A DNA stretch of 64,000 nt. It comes from Paragonimus skrjabini miyazakii (Eukaryota > Platyhelminthes > Trematoda > Plagiorchiida > Troglotrematidae). How positions within the stretch are numbered: position 1 is the stretch's first letter; every line of letters begins with the position of its first letter. The translations under genes were made by a program, and so were the position numbers. A model generated the notes under the pieces. That model saw nothing but the letters and a program-made list of their open reading frames with translations, was not told where the DNA came from and searched no databases. The stretch is taken from the NCBI GenBank assembly GCA_014338405.1, contig JTDE01000190.1, positions 122,504 through 186,503 on the forward strand, read 5' to 3'. Below, piece by piece: positions 1 to 14,146 of the stretch.

Positions 1-1701
1 TTATTGTAACCGAGCAGATTAGACAATCCGAAACAGTCCTTCATGTATCAAAGTAAAGTTGAAGATGATGTTGTCCAAACATACAAGTTTCTTTAACAAT
101 TAATGCATTTACGCAAATCCTTCTACTTATGTACCTGAAATCATCCTTTGGGGGATATTTCGCTGAAACCATAAAATCAAGTGAGGAATCGTACATAACC
201 AGCCTGAAATTTAATACTGGCTTCTGTTTTGATAGTCCATTCACTTGGAGATTTCAGTCTGTCAATGCAAAATGAAAATGCGGAGACGAGTATTCGAATA
301 GCCTGATCACCCGACTCAGCCCAGTAGAGTGAAACCATCCCCGATTTCTCAGAGGTGTCTCCAGTCAGTCATATCTCCGAACATGTTGGGTGTGTATAAC
401 TTAGCTAGACTGTAACTGAGTTACTTTCTTCTAACAAATGGTTTTCCGTATTCAGTCAGCACTTGTTCTTAGCTGCATTCTTGCAGATATTCAATTTTCT
501 AATCCACTGTTTAAAAACTCTTGTCATTCTCCAATGATCAACACCAACTAAATATACCGAGGTATTTTTCAGCCTGTTTAATCTACATGCCTTCTATGGA
601 TTCTGTGGGTGCTGTTAACACATTTATAGGTGCTCACTGTAAAAAATTTTATTGCTGCGTTCTCCACATTTATTTACACAAAACAGTTTTTTCCGAGGCA
701 AGCTATCACACAAAAAGTTTTTCAATGGTAGTCCAGAATGTTATATATTTTGTACTTTGTTACCCAACGTTTTTGTTCATATAAAACAGTCATAATAAAC
801 TATGGAGATCATATTGTGTCTAATGCGTTCGGTGTTTAGAGCCACAGTAAGTTATTCACCACTATCAGGGGCATTAAAACTGAGCCTGCCTGGAAGGTCA
901 TTTGAGTAACTATAACTCAATGTTGAATATGTGAATTTTGATCAGTCAATAACATCTCTGCACTGCGTAATGCTCTGAAGTGTTATTTTGGTTTTGGCTT
1001 TGTTCTTCCCTGCATGTCATAAATGAGCAATTTGATACTCTCTGAAAACAGAAAAACTATGTCATTTGGACAAAGCGCATGATTGTTGCAGACAGCTGTG
1101 CTATTTTACACTTCAGAATCTAAGGTTCATCACTCCGTATTAGCTGCAAATTCATTTAAAAGTACCTGTATAAAATGACCTCCTGACACTTCATCTGACC
1201 GGTGCAAACGTAGATTCGTCCAATAGCCTACCAGCAATATCCGTAGCGTTTCAGAATGCAAGTCAATGAGTAGGTTGCGCGTCTCTGCAACAAACAATTA
1301 ACGAACAATTCAACAGTCACACACAAAGTTAGAAGCGACGGAGTAGATCTTCCTTTAATCATCACCCATTTCAATGGAGCACAGAATGGACTCAGTATAT
1401 TCTTTTGACACTTTTAACGAAGAATAGGAAGCACGAATTGTAAGCTAACTCAAGAATGCTTCGCGCTATAATGAACCAACGGAGTTTCAAAATCAAATTG
1501 TTCATTGTTTTCTACTGTCTGTTTCCAAAAACAGGGTTTCTGATTGCCAGAAATTTACCGTTCAAATTAACAAGTCGAAATATCCGTCCTCTTCAGTAGT
1601 TTCATGATTTTTGCGCGCTTTATGTGCAGTTATGAGACAGAGTGTCTTATTTGCTACTCTCATGCATTGTATTTTTTTCTGTTTCTGGTTACATTCCTCA
1701 G
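1..1701. other. intron sequence upstream of the first visible exon
   Basis: AT-rich sequence with only short random reading frames. I see no repeat family member and no FG-GAP exon here. It is probably the intron preceding the exon at 1702, because that exon opens with a strong acceptor (a T-rich tract followed by ATTCCTCAG). Confidence 0.5.
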
Positions 1702-1893
1702 AATCTCCAGTGCTCTACTTTGGTGGGTTGAAACCGTTTGAAAAGATGCTGAATTTGGGTTCCGATTGTAGCCTGCACGATGAAACACTTGGGCTTCGCG
1801 TATGTCTGACACCGGAACTCTCAAATTACCCGTTCTCCAACCTTACGTTGAATGTGAAAGGGCTCGTACGATTGCACGTGTTTGGAATGCCAT
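1702..1893 (+). CDS. exon: integrin alpha-like, end of beta-propeller and start of thigh domain
   Basis: Seen: a 192-base open exon between a pyrimidine-rich acceptor (ending CATTCCTCAG) and a consensus donor (CCAT|GTAAGT). It enters and leaves in phase 1. It encodes about 64 residues containing SPVLYFGGLKPF, then SDCSLHDE, then LRVCLTPEL and SNLTLNV. Family knowledge: in integrin alpha subunits the last propeller blade ends in a VL-aromatic-R-x-R-P-like strand. The thigh domain then starts with a disulphide-bonded SC/SL...C pair and a hydrophobic V-CL strand. The order and spacing here fit that. The exon would sit extracellularly in a cell-adhesion receptor. Its phase fits the exon at 18479 directly, joining as TTT (Phe). 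It could be another secreted beta-sandwich protein; the assignment comes from pattern resemblance only. Confidence 0.55.
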
Positions 1894-4189
1894 GTAAGTT
1901 TCTTTAGTCCAAAAACATATCACCGTGATACGTACTGTTTACAGTGACCTCGAGTAAGAGATGCCAGGATAAAACTTCAGATTAGAGATCGATTATGAAA
2001 CGGACCAAACTTTGATTCCTATAAGTTATACAATCTCATCGATTTATCGAACTTTCGGGAAATACATGCTTTTTTGGGCAGGCAATCAAACAAGGACAAA
2101 AATGGCTAAGGGTACTGCGAGTTTAATTTCTGAATCGGTGAAAAACATACTATGTTCATTCTCCGGACTAGACCAGTGCAAACCATTAATCATTAACTAT
2201 GAACTTCAGTATATTAACAGCATAACCAACAGACCGAAGGTGAATTTCCCCGCTAGGAAAGTATACTAATCGCTTATGTACCGTTCCTTCTTCACTCAAC
2301 ATCAGTGTTATATTCGACAATACGTATTTGAAAACACAGCCAGATTATCAGTGTTCTACCGGCTAATGTTGAGTCACGTGTCCCAAGTAGCAGCTGAAGG
2401 TATATTGGCTACCAGCAGCTGAACTGGTACCTTGATTTACTGATAAAGTGAGGTCTCTTGATGACATCTCCCAGGTTAGAAACTTGGTGACCACAAAGTC
2501 ACTGGTTTATAATTCTAACCACGTGGCAGTTTGTCGTAGGCAATAGTTTGGTTGCAACCAAAGTGTTTTATGTCAATTTTTTGGTTAACGGAGTCTCAAG
2601 TCCCAGTACTATTTAGCTGGGCTGAATACAAAACTTATGTGTAACTGTGTGACATATGGTCAACGTGTTCATTTTCGAACCTACGAAAAGTGAGTGTAGG
2701 CCAACATGAACCATAACAAACTTGACATATCTATTTTGTGTTTGTTTTCCATACCGGCTAGCAGGAAAGTGCATTTGGTCGTGAAATCTGCGATCAATGA
2801 TGTTCAAACTACGTTTTGTAAATTTGGGCATTACTTAAATGTACTTTAATAAACTATCGGTTCACAGCCATGTGTGGTCTAATTTAACATTCTAGCTCCA
2901 GTGTGTGGGTTATCCAGATGTGGTTCGGCAACTGGCAAGCGAATATACTGTCAGTTCTACATCGACAGATAAATTAGCCGGGGGTATGAAGGAAAAAAAG
3001 CTAGTTTCAAGTGTTTAAAAAAACAACCGATGACAACAGTACAGAAAATCTCCCAAGAATATCCTTTGCTGGAATTAACCATGAAAGGGCTTCATATTTT
3101 TACACTGTATTTGTAAGAAACAAAAACGCGTATTTCACAGAATCTCAATAAATAAATGGATTATCGACCACACTAAGTGTATCATTTTGGAAGTGAAGTT
3201 TATTGTGAACCAGACCGTTTTTGAAACAGTCAACCGGATGAACAGGTGTAGCAACCTATGAATAAGATGTCCGGATCGTTTGCAGACGACTAACAAGTGT
3301 TTACGTTAATATATAATGTATCGAATGAAATTAGGTGTATGTATACCGCTGACTATTTCATTTGTACTGTACAGCATCAGAGAACAAATAAACATGTCTA
3401 GACTCTAAAACAGCCGATGGAATATATGATGTGATAGTGAAGAAAGGCAGGCAAGAGAACGCTGAATCACGTGGTTTAACCAAAGGTTGTCCCATAACGA
3501 GGTCAAATTTTTCGCTGCAGTTTTTATGTTTTTTTTCTGTCCAAATGAATACTATTGCGTGGGACGATTCTGGTTTTGTGCCCGACCACTTAGTGGCCTT
3601 TGTTATGGCTGCTACTTGCAAAAGCCATCTACCTGATGAACAGATAGTCATCAAGGGTCAATGCATTTTTGAATTTCTTTTTTGGGGGTTAACTCTGTCC
3701 ACCCCTACACTTGTTTCAACTGTGTGAGTGCGAACGACAAGGTTAAAATACCGTCTCGAATATGGCTTGTAGCTAGCCCATTACATTGTCCAACTGCGCC
3801 ACAGTTGGCGTTACGTTACATGACATCTTGAGTGAATTGCAGAACTCTTACCCTGAGAAACAATGTTACAATCGTATGTAAGAATCGTACAAATCGTAGT
3901 TATGAAAGTTCAAACAATGGACATAATAGGTAATAACTGGTTGTCCTTTAACACAATTCTACCAGTGATTCTGTGCAACTGTGATACTTAATTGAAGCTC
4001 TGTCGTTGACGTTAATGACATTCGCTTGCATAATTCTGGAAGTTAACAAAAACTCAATATATAACTACACACACTACTCTCCAAAGTGAGTGACCTCATT
4101 TGTTAACCTATAAAATTCCTTTTTTTAAATGTGAGAACTATGGTCACATATAGGTGATGTCCAATTTGAAATAATCTAAATCGTTGAAG

Positions 4190-4650
4190 TTCAGTTCAAA
4201 CAATATACTTTGCTTAGTTGGTTCAGTGAAGTTCGTGGTTTCAACCTAACCGAGAACTTCTTGATCGTGGGTCTGCCGACTGCAGTTAACAGGACAGTTA
4301 CCGTATCTGCAGTAGTGACGATCAAGCAGTCTGGACATTATTCACACAAGGTTGCGCAAGAGATATGATTGTTCAGTCATGCTTAATGTCAGTCTACTGA
4401 CGTTGTAGTTAACACATGGACTAACTCGAGGGTCGAAGTGAAAATTCCAGTTTAGACGAAGATAGTCACTACTGATGAGTTCTGCTAAGAGGAAAACTCG
4501 AGTCTAATGCGTTCTTCTGAAATGGACCGACTAAAGGGCTTATTTGAATGCAACAACTTTTGTCGAATGTGAGTGGTGTTCAATTTGAATTTCGTTTTTC
4601 ATCGGTTAGGGTGTCCAACACATTGCGGGATGGAGGGCATTTTTGTACGT
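4190..4650 (+). mobile_element. old hammerhead-SINE copy (diverged subfamily)
   Basis: Shares with the 16.5-16.93 kb copy the stretches around TTAGTTGGTTCA, TTCAACCTAACCGAGAA, GACGTTGTAGTTAAC, CGAGGGTC and the ACTACTGATGAG hammerhead segment. It ends in the family 3' segment (GACCGACTAAAGGGC... GAGTGGTGTTCAA). It is strongly diverged from the young copies at 32.4 and 58.5 kb. The tRNA-like head is barely recognisable, so it is probably inactive. Boundaries are approximate. Confidence 0.6.
4466..4510 (+). ncRNA. decayed hammerhead ribozyme motif
   Basis: A 45-base segment aligned with the better copies. CTGATGA is intact, but the G of the GAAA core box is lost (it reads AAAA), and stem II (GTTCT / AGAGG) and the outer stem (TCACTA / TAATGC) are imperfect. 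It should not self-cleave. It identifies the SINE copy that carries it. Confidence 0.5.
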
Positions 4651-7600
4651 TCATTTTCATCAAAATTTACCTTACGAAACTTTGTTTTCTACGGTCTTTT
4701 ATTTCAAAATGTTTGATCCATGCTAGTAACGTTCGATTAGTTCGGAATATTCGGCGAACGATATAAAATCCTTACCCAAGTCAGAGGAGGTCATTTAGCA
4801 AATTTTAGGAATCTTTCAAAGTTTCTGGTGCTAAGCAAAGCAAAGACCGTCTTTACTGTAAACAACGCTTATCGGTGTGCAGCATTAAAAAATTGAAGGC
4901 AGAAACTTTCGTTGACATGCCACACTCTAATATAATACTGGGTAACCAGTCCCAACTTACTGTCAAGATGTAGGGCACGTCCTGTGAGTGGGCACATTCC
5001 AAGCCACCAAATTAGCTGCTCCGTATGAGTTCAACGGAAAATACTGATGCGTATGGTTTATTGACAAATATAAGCAGTAATGGATAGCGTAAACGACAAA
5101 ACTAGTATGTGCTTGTTGTGCTCAGTACTTGAGTGAAATACCGTGGACAAATGATTCTAACAAATTTTTGATAGCTTTATGGTTTTATGTGTGTTAACAG
5201 ACGAAGAAAATAAAGGAAAATTCACCAAGGTACACATTTGAAGCGTCTCAAACAGGCAAACTTGTCACCCATATATAGCGTCAATATATATGAACTTGCG
5301 TAAACGGCCCACCAGTTGGCATAAAACTGACATTAGTAGTGGTCATAACAGACCGTGTGAATCAGGCATACTATGTGTATTACTAGTCTACATATGTCAA
5401 GTTAATTATCTACCTATACATTTATCATACTCATACGGGTTCAAAGCCCACTGTCCCGAGTGATTTATGGGAAAGTTTCATGAATTGATGTCCCAAACCT
5501 GAACCTCGTGCCCCATGGCTTTCAGGTTATGATTTCTCACATTTCAAATAGGCATATATAGTATCAACTATATATCGAAAAGAACAGAGTGTTGTGAACT
5601 CGTGAATACAGACCTGTGGTACATATTCCGCTTATTCAGTTGAAGTCATTTTTAACAAAGTAACTAACAAATGAAAAAGTCCAATCACCAGTTTTTGATT
5701 TTCTACACAATTAAAGCATTATTAAGAGATTTTGACTTAGACCAAATTCAGTATCAGACGGATATACAGAACTCAAATTTTATGGGTTGGTAGAAACTGA
5801 AAAGACCCGTTTTCTCATACCAAGCAAACAGAAATCTTACAGATCAGATGATAATAAGCATTCTCTGTGAACGATTTTTCTCCACTCAAAAATGTAAGAA
5901 AACTGACGTTTGTTGTGTGCAAACCAGCATTATCCTCATACTAGTTCTTTTTAATGGTATTTACCTAAAAACTTGTTACAACTATAGTCTAACCTATATA
6001 CGGACATTATTATTGTGACACGGTACACAGTTGCTGATTCTCGCTAAACAATGTCAGCAGTGAATAGCCACGCTACATTATGCACAAGCCACAGCGGTAG
6101 TCAGGAACGTAACTGGATACACGCTCAAGCTTGTATTGCCGCACGGCAGGCTTGAACTGGTCGACGTACAAGTGAATGGACCCCATAAACTTGGTGGTCT
6201 ACAGACGAGCCCTGCCTTGATTGAGATCGCGGTGTTGTTAATTTATGGATTGTTATTTGCTGTACGTACATATATACACCAACACACATACATACAAAAG
6301 TCTTGTGGATAGACATACAAATCAGGAATGAGCACATAGCATGCTTATTTTGATTTGTTCTCCATCCATAACGGAGTTTTCCGGACGCCAGTGCAGTCCT
6401 AACTAATTATATACCAACACCAAACACTCAGCTAAACTGTCTTCAATCTTTCCCTTCATAATCCAGTGTAAGCTCTAGGGCAAGAGATGATTGTGACGTA
6501 TTTGACAGATGATAATACAGTTACAAGAAGGCAGGTGCTGTGGGATGCTGAAACTATGAACTTATCGTGTTAGCAGCCAACTAAAATCAATATGGATAAA
6601 TACATCAGGGTATATGGCAACAACTACTGAACAGAATGAATGAGCGAAGTGACCTGAAACACTACGATCAGGTTAGACCAGTAGGGTTATTCTGTGCTGT
6701 TAACCAAGCTTTCTGGATTTTTGTTACGTAATAACACAATGGGAAGTTGGTGAGGTTGATGTTGTGACCTGTTGCCTGTTGCCAACTAATCGGTCGCTTG
6801 TTTTCGTCAGTAACTCTGTTTGCCTTTTGGGATGCTGGTCGGTAATCCGTTGACACAACCAAATGTCACCGTGCAAACAGGAATATCACTGTAACTCCTG
6901 CTAGATAATGTGTGAGGCAAGAACATCGGACACAGTGTAACTCCTACCTATGCAACACCATCGAGCAACAGGATACATGAAACTCGGGACAGACTGAGGC
7001 ATGTGACGCACAGTACTGACCAGATGCTTCAAAAAAGCGCAGTCTTGGAATAATTATCCTTCTAGGAACTGTATACGTCGAAGTTAGTTACTGTTTTGGC
7101 TTGCCGAGCACATCTGTAAACCATCGACGGAACCCATTCCTCGTCATTTCTCGCTTGGCCTAAAATGTCTTCTTTGTATCGTGCTAATCAATGCCCCGGA
7201 GAGATTATGTTTACCAACAGTTGGCGCGAAGCCAGAAAGCCGGAGGCACTAACCAGTCTAAGCGGTTTCGTAATAAACAGATCACTGCATTACTGTATTC
7301 CTACACCGCCTTTTCATATTTCTAGCCCAAACTCTTTGCGATCAGTGGGTTTCAACTGATTATGACACCAGAGCTAGTATTGTGCGCACAGAGGTGAAAA
7401 ATCCATATTGCCTGTTCGCCGCGGTCATAATCAATTGGACAATCCTTTTCATCCACTACATTCAGTTGTTTCTTCCGTATGCACTGATGTTTTTATACTC
7501 CTCTGAATTTTGTTACGCAAGTGACAAACGGAAATCAAAATTTTGACATTTCACACTCTACCTCCTCCGGCTACCTAGTGAACCGAGCGAACGGAACTCA

Positions 7601-10600
7601 ATGTTTTAATTGAAAAATGGGAGATGAATCTCCCCCAAACCATGAACGTGTTTTAATTTTTACTCCATTTACTCTGTGTAAGCAGAAATGTAGTGGTCGT
7701 AAACATCGTTATCAGATTCACTGGCAATCATAATTGAAAAAAAACGATTCAACACTAGATTTTATGAGAAACCTGATATTTAAGTAACCTAACAAGGTAA
7801 CAGTTCGGTGTCTGCAGAGGTCCAACAATTTTTGATGATTTGGCAGAAGAAATTAAATTGCATTTTGTAAGTCCACCAGGAATTTCTACTCATCATGCTC
7901 ATTTGTAACACTATGGTGATGTTGATTTCATTACTATGCAGATGAGGTCGGTTGAACATTGACGTTTCGTCCCAATGATTCAAAACAACACTTTCATTTT
8001 CTGATTAGACATCATCAATAAGGCATTTCTCGACCTGTAGTTGGATTCTGGACTCCAGTTCTTCACTGAGTTATCTCTAGGTCTAACCGGGTGATTTTGT
8101 CTCCACTGGCTGTCGGAATTGGTCGATTTATACGAGCATTTTAATTGGCTACCCGTTGTCTGTCTTGTTGGTTTGGCGAAACGTGAGTGCACTCCGGACG
8201 TAATTCACAGTCTGTAATCACCACTCCTATCAAAGTCGTTGAACAACAATACGCCTGTTGATAGATGCTTTTGGAATTGAATTGCTATGAGTTGGTTGTC
8301 ATGGAACCCGAACTCAATTATGGACAGTGGCATTTACTAAAAGCGAGATGTAACAAGGACGAATTCCTAGTTCAACGCTTCACTTCAACTAATTTGATCA
8401 AAATTGGCTTTGAAGTGTACGAGCTTTGGTCGAAAGCAAATCATGTTCAGCTTTTAATCACACATTTTCCTAGTTCTTCAACGCTGATGACCGAATTAAA
8501 CATTTGACAAAAATTCATACTCTATCTCAGCTTGCCCATCAACTAACTCAAAGTGAAAGTGGGTTGTAAGATGTGCTTTTTGTTTTGGGATAAACTTAGA
8601 CAGTATTGAATAAGATAAACCTTGCAAACGATGTATTGATCGGTATTCAAGTGTCACCAAACGAGGCCACACATACGGTTATACCCACGCAGATTTGGGT
8701 TAACACTGTGGACTGTGCGACGCCTATAATGCATTGGTCTGTTAGATCATACTCTGCAGGTAGTCTCGCTTGGTTTGTCCACCGCTCCTAATGGACCGAA
8801 CTTAGAGAATGCCGTGCAATAGTTCATGATTATTTTCCTCTATCGGATTCAGTCAATGAGTCAAATGCTTCCCTTGTTCACGTCCAAAAAAACTTTAATT
8901 AGAACCCATCGAACGGTGATAACCTAAGAACCGAACAGTTTCCGTACGAAAGTCAGCACTCCTATCAAACAAAGGTTTCTTTTTTGCAAAAGATAGTTTT
9001 CTGGATGCCTTCCATAGGTAACGATTGTTTATTTACTCGTTTTTCGTCTTGTTTAGTTAAAACATCTCATTTCGTAAGTGGTGGCTAATTAATTTATTCG
9101 TATAACGACAGTCAGCACACATTTCGAGTACTGTGCGTCTTTGATTCGGTAAGGGTTCAGTCGGTTACAGTTAGACTTACCAGTGCGTCCGTATATGACA
9201 TGGGAATATGTCAACAAGATATTTTGATCAACAAACCTTTCAATCCTGTACATTAATGGTAACGGCTTAATAGAATGTTAAGCATCTTCCAAGTATACAT
9301 GTTGCATGGGTCGAAGTGATAACTTAGGTTAAGTATGTCTATTACGTAGCTACCGACGAAAAATGGCGAATCAGTGCAGATAAACCAGAAACGGATAAAA
9401 ATCGAGTTCCACAGACTAGCGAGTGATCAAAACGACTGAACTGTAGTAAAGCAACCGTTAAATCGCTAGTTCTATGAACATAACTTGTGACAAATCCACA
9501 AATGACAAAGCCATAAATGTCCTCACTATAAGAGGTTATCCAGTGTTCCACATGAGTAGTTAGAGTTTAAACGCTGAAACAGTGAGCTAAACGCAACTAG
9601 ATGCCGTCATCCTATTTGAGTGAGGTGTATTCGTGAAAGACCGTTTAATACGAAGCAATCAATTTCAGTATATAGCAAATTTGTGCGTAAACTGTCTACT
9701 CTAATTTAAACAACAGACCCTTTCTAATTGCACCAGTTGTTTGGCATCCGGCTGCTTACAAAAGTTGACGGCTAATTTACAATACTTGCATATGATAAAA
9801 TTCAATCCAAATCAAGCTTTGTCATGCTTCCCTCAAAAGTTGAATGCATCGCCCGTGTGTGCCGTGAGAATGAACTTAGGGTTACTAGGTAAACAAAACT
9901 TTGTCGAACGTTCGACGGTTTCTCGCCCTGTCCTCTCCAAAGGTGTTCGTGTGGAGGCTTTCATACACAGAATGATTGTTTATGACACAACAACCGTTGA
10001 TTCGTCCGAATTACACACCTTCACTTGTTAATCGTTTGTTAGTAGCAGGCCACGGTGGAAAGAGCGTTCAGGCTATATGTGGACTTGTGTGCGAAATGAT
10101 GGCGTTGTTGATGTTTTTAACACTACAGGCTCCTGCCACGTTTTATCGAAGTGATTTCTATTGATTTTACTTATCGTTCTATCCCATATCCGGTCAACTT
10201 GTAGGTTTGAGTGTCACTTGGCTCGGTTTGTTGCTGTTGTTGTTCTATTGTGTAGATCCTCCAGAACAAGTTAGATTTTCAATAGTTTGCACACATCTGC
10301 AATTGTCAAATTAATGCACACTCACCTAGGCGAATAAAACGTTTTACGCACTTAATAAATTCTTACTTGAGTGCATCCAATAAGTCCTTGGTAAGTATGA
10401 AATAAGTGAAGTGTGTACTCAGATTAATTCTAATACAATAGAGTTGTAGCCAGTTATCACAATGAGTAAGGTCTGTCAGTAAAGAGAATTTGAACTTCTA
10501 AGTGTTGCGCCGTCACTATTCCATCTTGGGGGTCCGAGTGACAATTTAGCAAAGTGGATCACGAGTCTGCACCGACGTTTTCTGATCCTTGAGACTAGGA

Positions 10601-10730
10601 TTGCAGGACTGGATACTGACTACACCGGCAGCAATCAACAGCCGACTTACAAGCAGTCGGTAAAAAAATCCATGAAGCAACTCTTGTTCTGATGAACTGA
10701 TTAGCAATGAGACTCAATTGTGAAAAGTCA

Positions 10731-10815
10731 AAGCTTCGGCTGAATTCGAATCAGCGACAGAATCACCATGCCTCAACGCGACAAGCGCTCTACCAGGTGA
10801 GTTACAAAGTCACAC
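10731..10815 (-). repeat. tRNA-like sequence (tRNA-derived element head or tRNA pseudogene)
   Basis: On the minus strand the sequence has an A-box-like TAACTCACCTGGTAGAGC followed by a B-box-like TGATTCGAATTCAGC, the hallmarks of an internal polymerase III promoter. The expected acceptor stem pairing is not convincing and the anticodon arm is unclear, so I do not call a functional tRNA. It lies next to a LINE 3' fragment, which could mean a composite SINE or two independent insertions. Confidence 0.45.
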
Positions 10816-10854
10816 CAAGAGCTCGGAAATTTCACATTTGGACTCGGTTACCCA

Positions 10855-10985
10855 CCTTCCTTGAGCTCGATTAGCCGCCATCTCACCTGACTTCGCAAGC
10901 CACCGACTCTGTGAGTTGCGAGACCTCCAACCTGGGAGACGAATCCGATCTACAATAGTCAACCCCTTCGTGAACGATTTCATTT
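10855..10985 (-). pseudogene. non-LTR retrotransposon C-terminal fragment
   Basis: On the minus strand this encodes, with the same frame and order as the element at 49.2-49.85 kb, MKSFTKGL, then VDRIRLPGW, then MAANRAQ. This is the tail found after the reverse transcriptase of RTE/CR1-type LINEs in flukes, here cut to about 43 codons. Only the end of the coding region remains. No upstream RT motif is present, so it is a dead 5'-truncated copy. Confidence 0.6.
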
Positions 10986-10999
10986 GTCACAACGAGACT

Positions 11000-11360
11000 G
11001 GACCTTGACGCGGTGTGTGTTGGGCTAAACTGGTCGGTGTGGCCACCACACCGATAAAGTCACTCATGCCAGGCAGGCCAATAGATAGTGGTCTGACGAA
11101 CCAGTCTCCTGGTCCTCCAGGTTGGAGGTTGGAAGAAGGTTGGCATCTTTTTTCCTGAAAACATCAGTTCTGGTACATTGCCACTCATCCGCTGCCTTGC
11201 GGTATAGGCCTTTGAGCTAAAGGCTTTGGCTGAGAACCGTAATCGTTCTCCTGTCTATATCTGGGCGACTTGACATTATCTCAGCACACACACAACCTTG
11301 AATAGTGGTAAACTACTCCAACTCCCTAGCAGCATATTGGGAATCAAGTCGCCGGTTCAC
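11000..11360 (+). repeat. dispersed repeat shared with 56.64-57.01 kb
   Basis: Nucleotide blocks recur in the same order at 56.64 kb: GTCACTCATGCCAGGCAGGC, CAATAGATAG, GGTTGGCATCTTTTT, TTGCGGTATAGGCCTTTGAG and GGCTGAGAACCGTAAT. This looks like the 5' or internal region of the same LINE family whose C-terminus lies next to it, but no intact protein is readable. Stops and shifts occur in every frame. Confidence 0.55.
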
Positions 11361-14046
11361 ACAGAGATACCTACTGTAAGTGCTCTTTAACATGATCGGT
11401 ATTTATATGTAGACCCCATGCAGAAATTATACTCATAACCATTTAGGTAATGGTAGGATTAACAGGTAAGTAACATTGAAGATTCTGCAATAAACGAGCA
11501 ATTGCCATGAAAAATGATGGGACAGTTTTATGTGAATAATGGTTTTACAGAAAGATGGTAGAAAAAGTTAGCCATGACAAATATGTATAATCATTTTATA
11601 CAAAAACATTCATTAGATTAGTTTGACATTTCATCTCAGTACTTAGATACACTAGTTCAACACATTTTCAATGAGTGACTACACTACTTTGTTGCTCAAA
11701 TTTCGCTACGATTGTTTCAAACGAACTTTTATTTCAGCAGTCGCACAGTAGACCACATGCTGCTGAATCTCATGGATCGCTTGTGAGATCAAAAATGGTC
11801 TAAATGTTTAGTTCTTCTTGATTAACGAAGTCTTGTTCAAGGAGCTGATTCTAAAGAACACAAAAAACGACCCCAAGCTTTGGACGAAAGTAACTTTAGT
11901 TGATAGCTGACGACGAATCCCTCACCTGTTCAGTGTGTACTGATAGTCCGTGAATCCGTTGAGACTCATCAACCCCCCTTCCGAAGATCACAACAATATC
12001 ATTTCCATGCATTATTACAGTCAAGAGTATTGTTTGGTTTTCACGGAAGCATTGATTTCAAGGTACACGAGTTCTAGTCTATCGAAACGATGTTGTACCC
12101 GCTGTCTCTTAAGTGAAACTTCATCGTTTTACGAATAAACCTCAGGGATTTTATGGCGTATTTTACAGAGATTTTGTGGGAACATTGACTTTGCTTGTAG
12201 AGCTAAACTTCGATTCACTTCCTGTTGCGATGAAATTCCACGCTATTAGTCATCATTTTAACCGTCTCATCAAAACTGTTCTATATCTGCTCACTGTTGT
12301 TAGAATATCTCACATATTTAATACTCTGATTACTGAATCGCTGGAGTCATTTGGCTGTTTCTGGTATGTTCTGACATGCCAAAATCCTCTGTCTATCTAA
12401 ATCATTTCGAGTATCCTCCAATGACAGTATGCGGATAAGGCAAGTGTAGCGTGAAATTGTAGTCACACAAGACCTGTTCTCATGGAAATGAGTATACAAC
12501 CAGACTCCTGACAATAAATGTGGTGGTGGCATACATCCAGTCGTCAGGGCAACCAACGCTTGTGTCAGAAAAACTTTGGACTAGTGCTCCAGCTTGATGA
12601 CACCATAGCAACCTAGAAGAACCATACATTTCTGGCACTGGAATTTTTTCTGTTCTTGAGTACACGTCCTCTTCATAAACAAAATGCCAGTATGGTTCGG
12701 CCTACCGCTTCACAGAAAGTTCTTGGTGCTTTAATGAGAGAATCGTTTGCTTAGACTCAATACTGCCACCATATCTGGTCGCAGTGCAAGTCAGCTACGG
12801 AGTACATAATGTTTTCTTTCAGGGTGGGCTAGTCTAATACTACACTTAATTACCAAAGTTGCAAGGAGACGCCAGTGGTACACAAGTTGTACCGTAGTAG
12901 TTCGTGGGCACAAACAAGGATTATGCAAAAACAACTTTGGATTGGCATGTGGGAGCTAATTTTATACTTCATTCACAGTACGTGGGCTGTCCATGTGGAA
13001 TTGGTCAAACCACAAATGAACCACATCCAAGTTTAGTAAAATGTTTTTGATTGGAATGAAAAGGCCTGCCAGGTTTTCACAGGAAAAAAACAAAAATGGT
13101 TTACCCACGCACGTCAAAATATTTTTAGTGTTCAAGTGAAATTACTCCAAAGTTGAATTGGACATCACTTGCTAAACTGTGGCGATTTTTGCATTGTGAT
13201 AAATTTATCAGTCAATCTCTCCCGAAAATAAGCACTAGACTAGAGTGTCATTTATATTAGACTACGTCAGAATTAAAACTCCAGTCAATCTTTCATCAGA
13301 CAACCGTATTGTCAGTGCGCCAGTCAGCTCATATCATGTACGATTAAATAATCGTATGCAAAGGCTCAATCACGCACGCTTATTGATTACACTGTCATCA
13401 ACAGCAAATGAATACTTGCTAATGCTTATCAATAACCTCAATATCGGTAACTTTCCAAAGTTTGTGTGTAAACTAAAGCTATTGGGACCTTTATGGAAAA
13501 CATGTATCTTTCAGTATAGTCCACATTTCTGGTTCACTGTAGTCGCTAACACAATGCTCGATTGTAATTCTTTTAGAAATGAATGTGTATTATGTAAAAG
13601 TAAAAAAAGAACAAACGTGTCCCAATTGTTTTGTCAGCATCTCGTGTATTCCACTCTTTCCGTTCATGCATTCTTTATCAAATGATTGATGTAGTCGTCG
13701 CCGATAAGCGTACACGAGAAACGAAAAACTCGTTAGTTAATTCCTGTCGGCAATTTAGTTCAGCTACTTGGCGCCTTAGAACGCATAAAAATACCATAGC
13801 ACGTAAACCTGGGGTATTAGTTCACATTCGAAAAACTTCAAGCTGTTACCCTGTAAAACTTGGTGGATTTAAAGAGGTAAATATACATAACCACGCCAAG
13901 TAGCGTGCGGTGCATATCGTCTGCAATATATAACATTGCACTGTGTGTGTAGCCACGTTTTACCTTCAGTGTAGCGATATTTATTTTGACAGTCCGTCTT
14001 AATTGTCTAGACGTACTTGCCATTGCACTTGACCATAGATCCGGTG

Positions 14047-14146
14047 NNNNNNNNNNNNNNNNNNNNNNNNNNNNNNNNNNNNNNNNNNNNNNNNNNNNNN
14101 NNNNNNNNNNNNNNNNNNNNNNNNNNNNNNNNNNNNNNNNNNNNNN
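14047..14146. other. assembly gap, 100 N
   Basis: Exactly 100 N, the usual placeholder for a gap of unknown size. Reading frames spanning it are not interpretable. Confidence 0.95.

Noticed and set aside
3358..3727. Overlapping frames on both strands with coding-like GC content
   Set aside because: The acceptor would precede a long T-run and no donor fits. Both strands are open, so the strand cannot be decided.
10731..10815. Functional tRNA gene
   Set aside because: A and B boxes are present but acceptor-stem pairing and a clear anticodon arm are not.
13245..13903. Overlapping frames of 146 and 90 codons
   Set aside because: No recognisable motif, no good splice sites, and AT-rich codon content typical of the surrounding intron. 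Probably chance, or a very old remnant.
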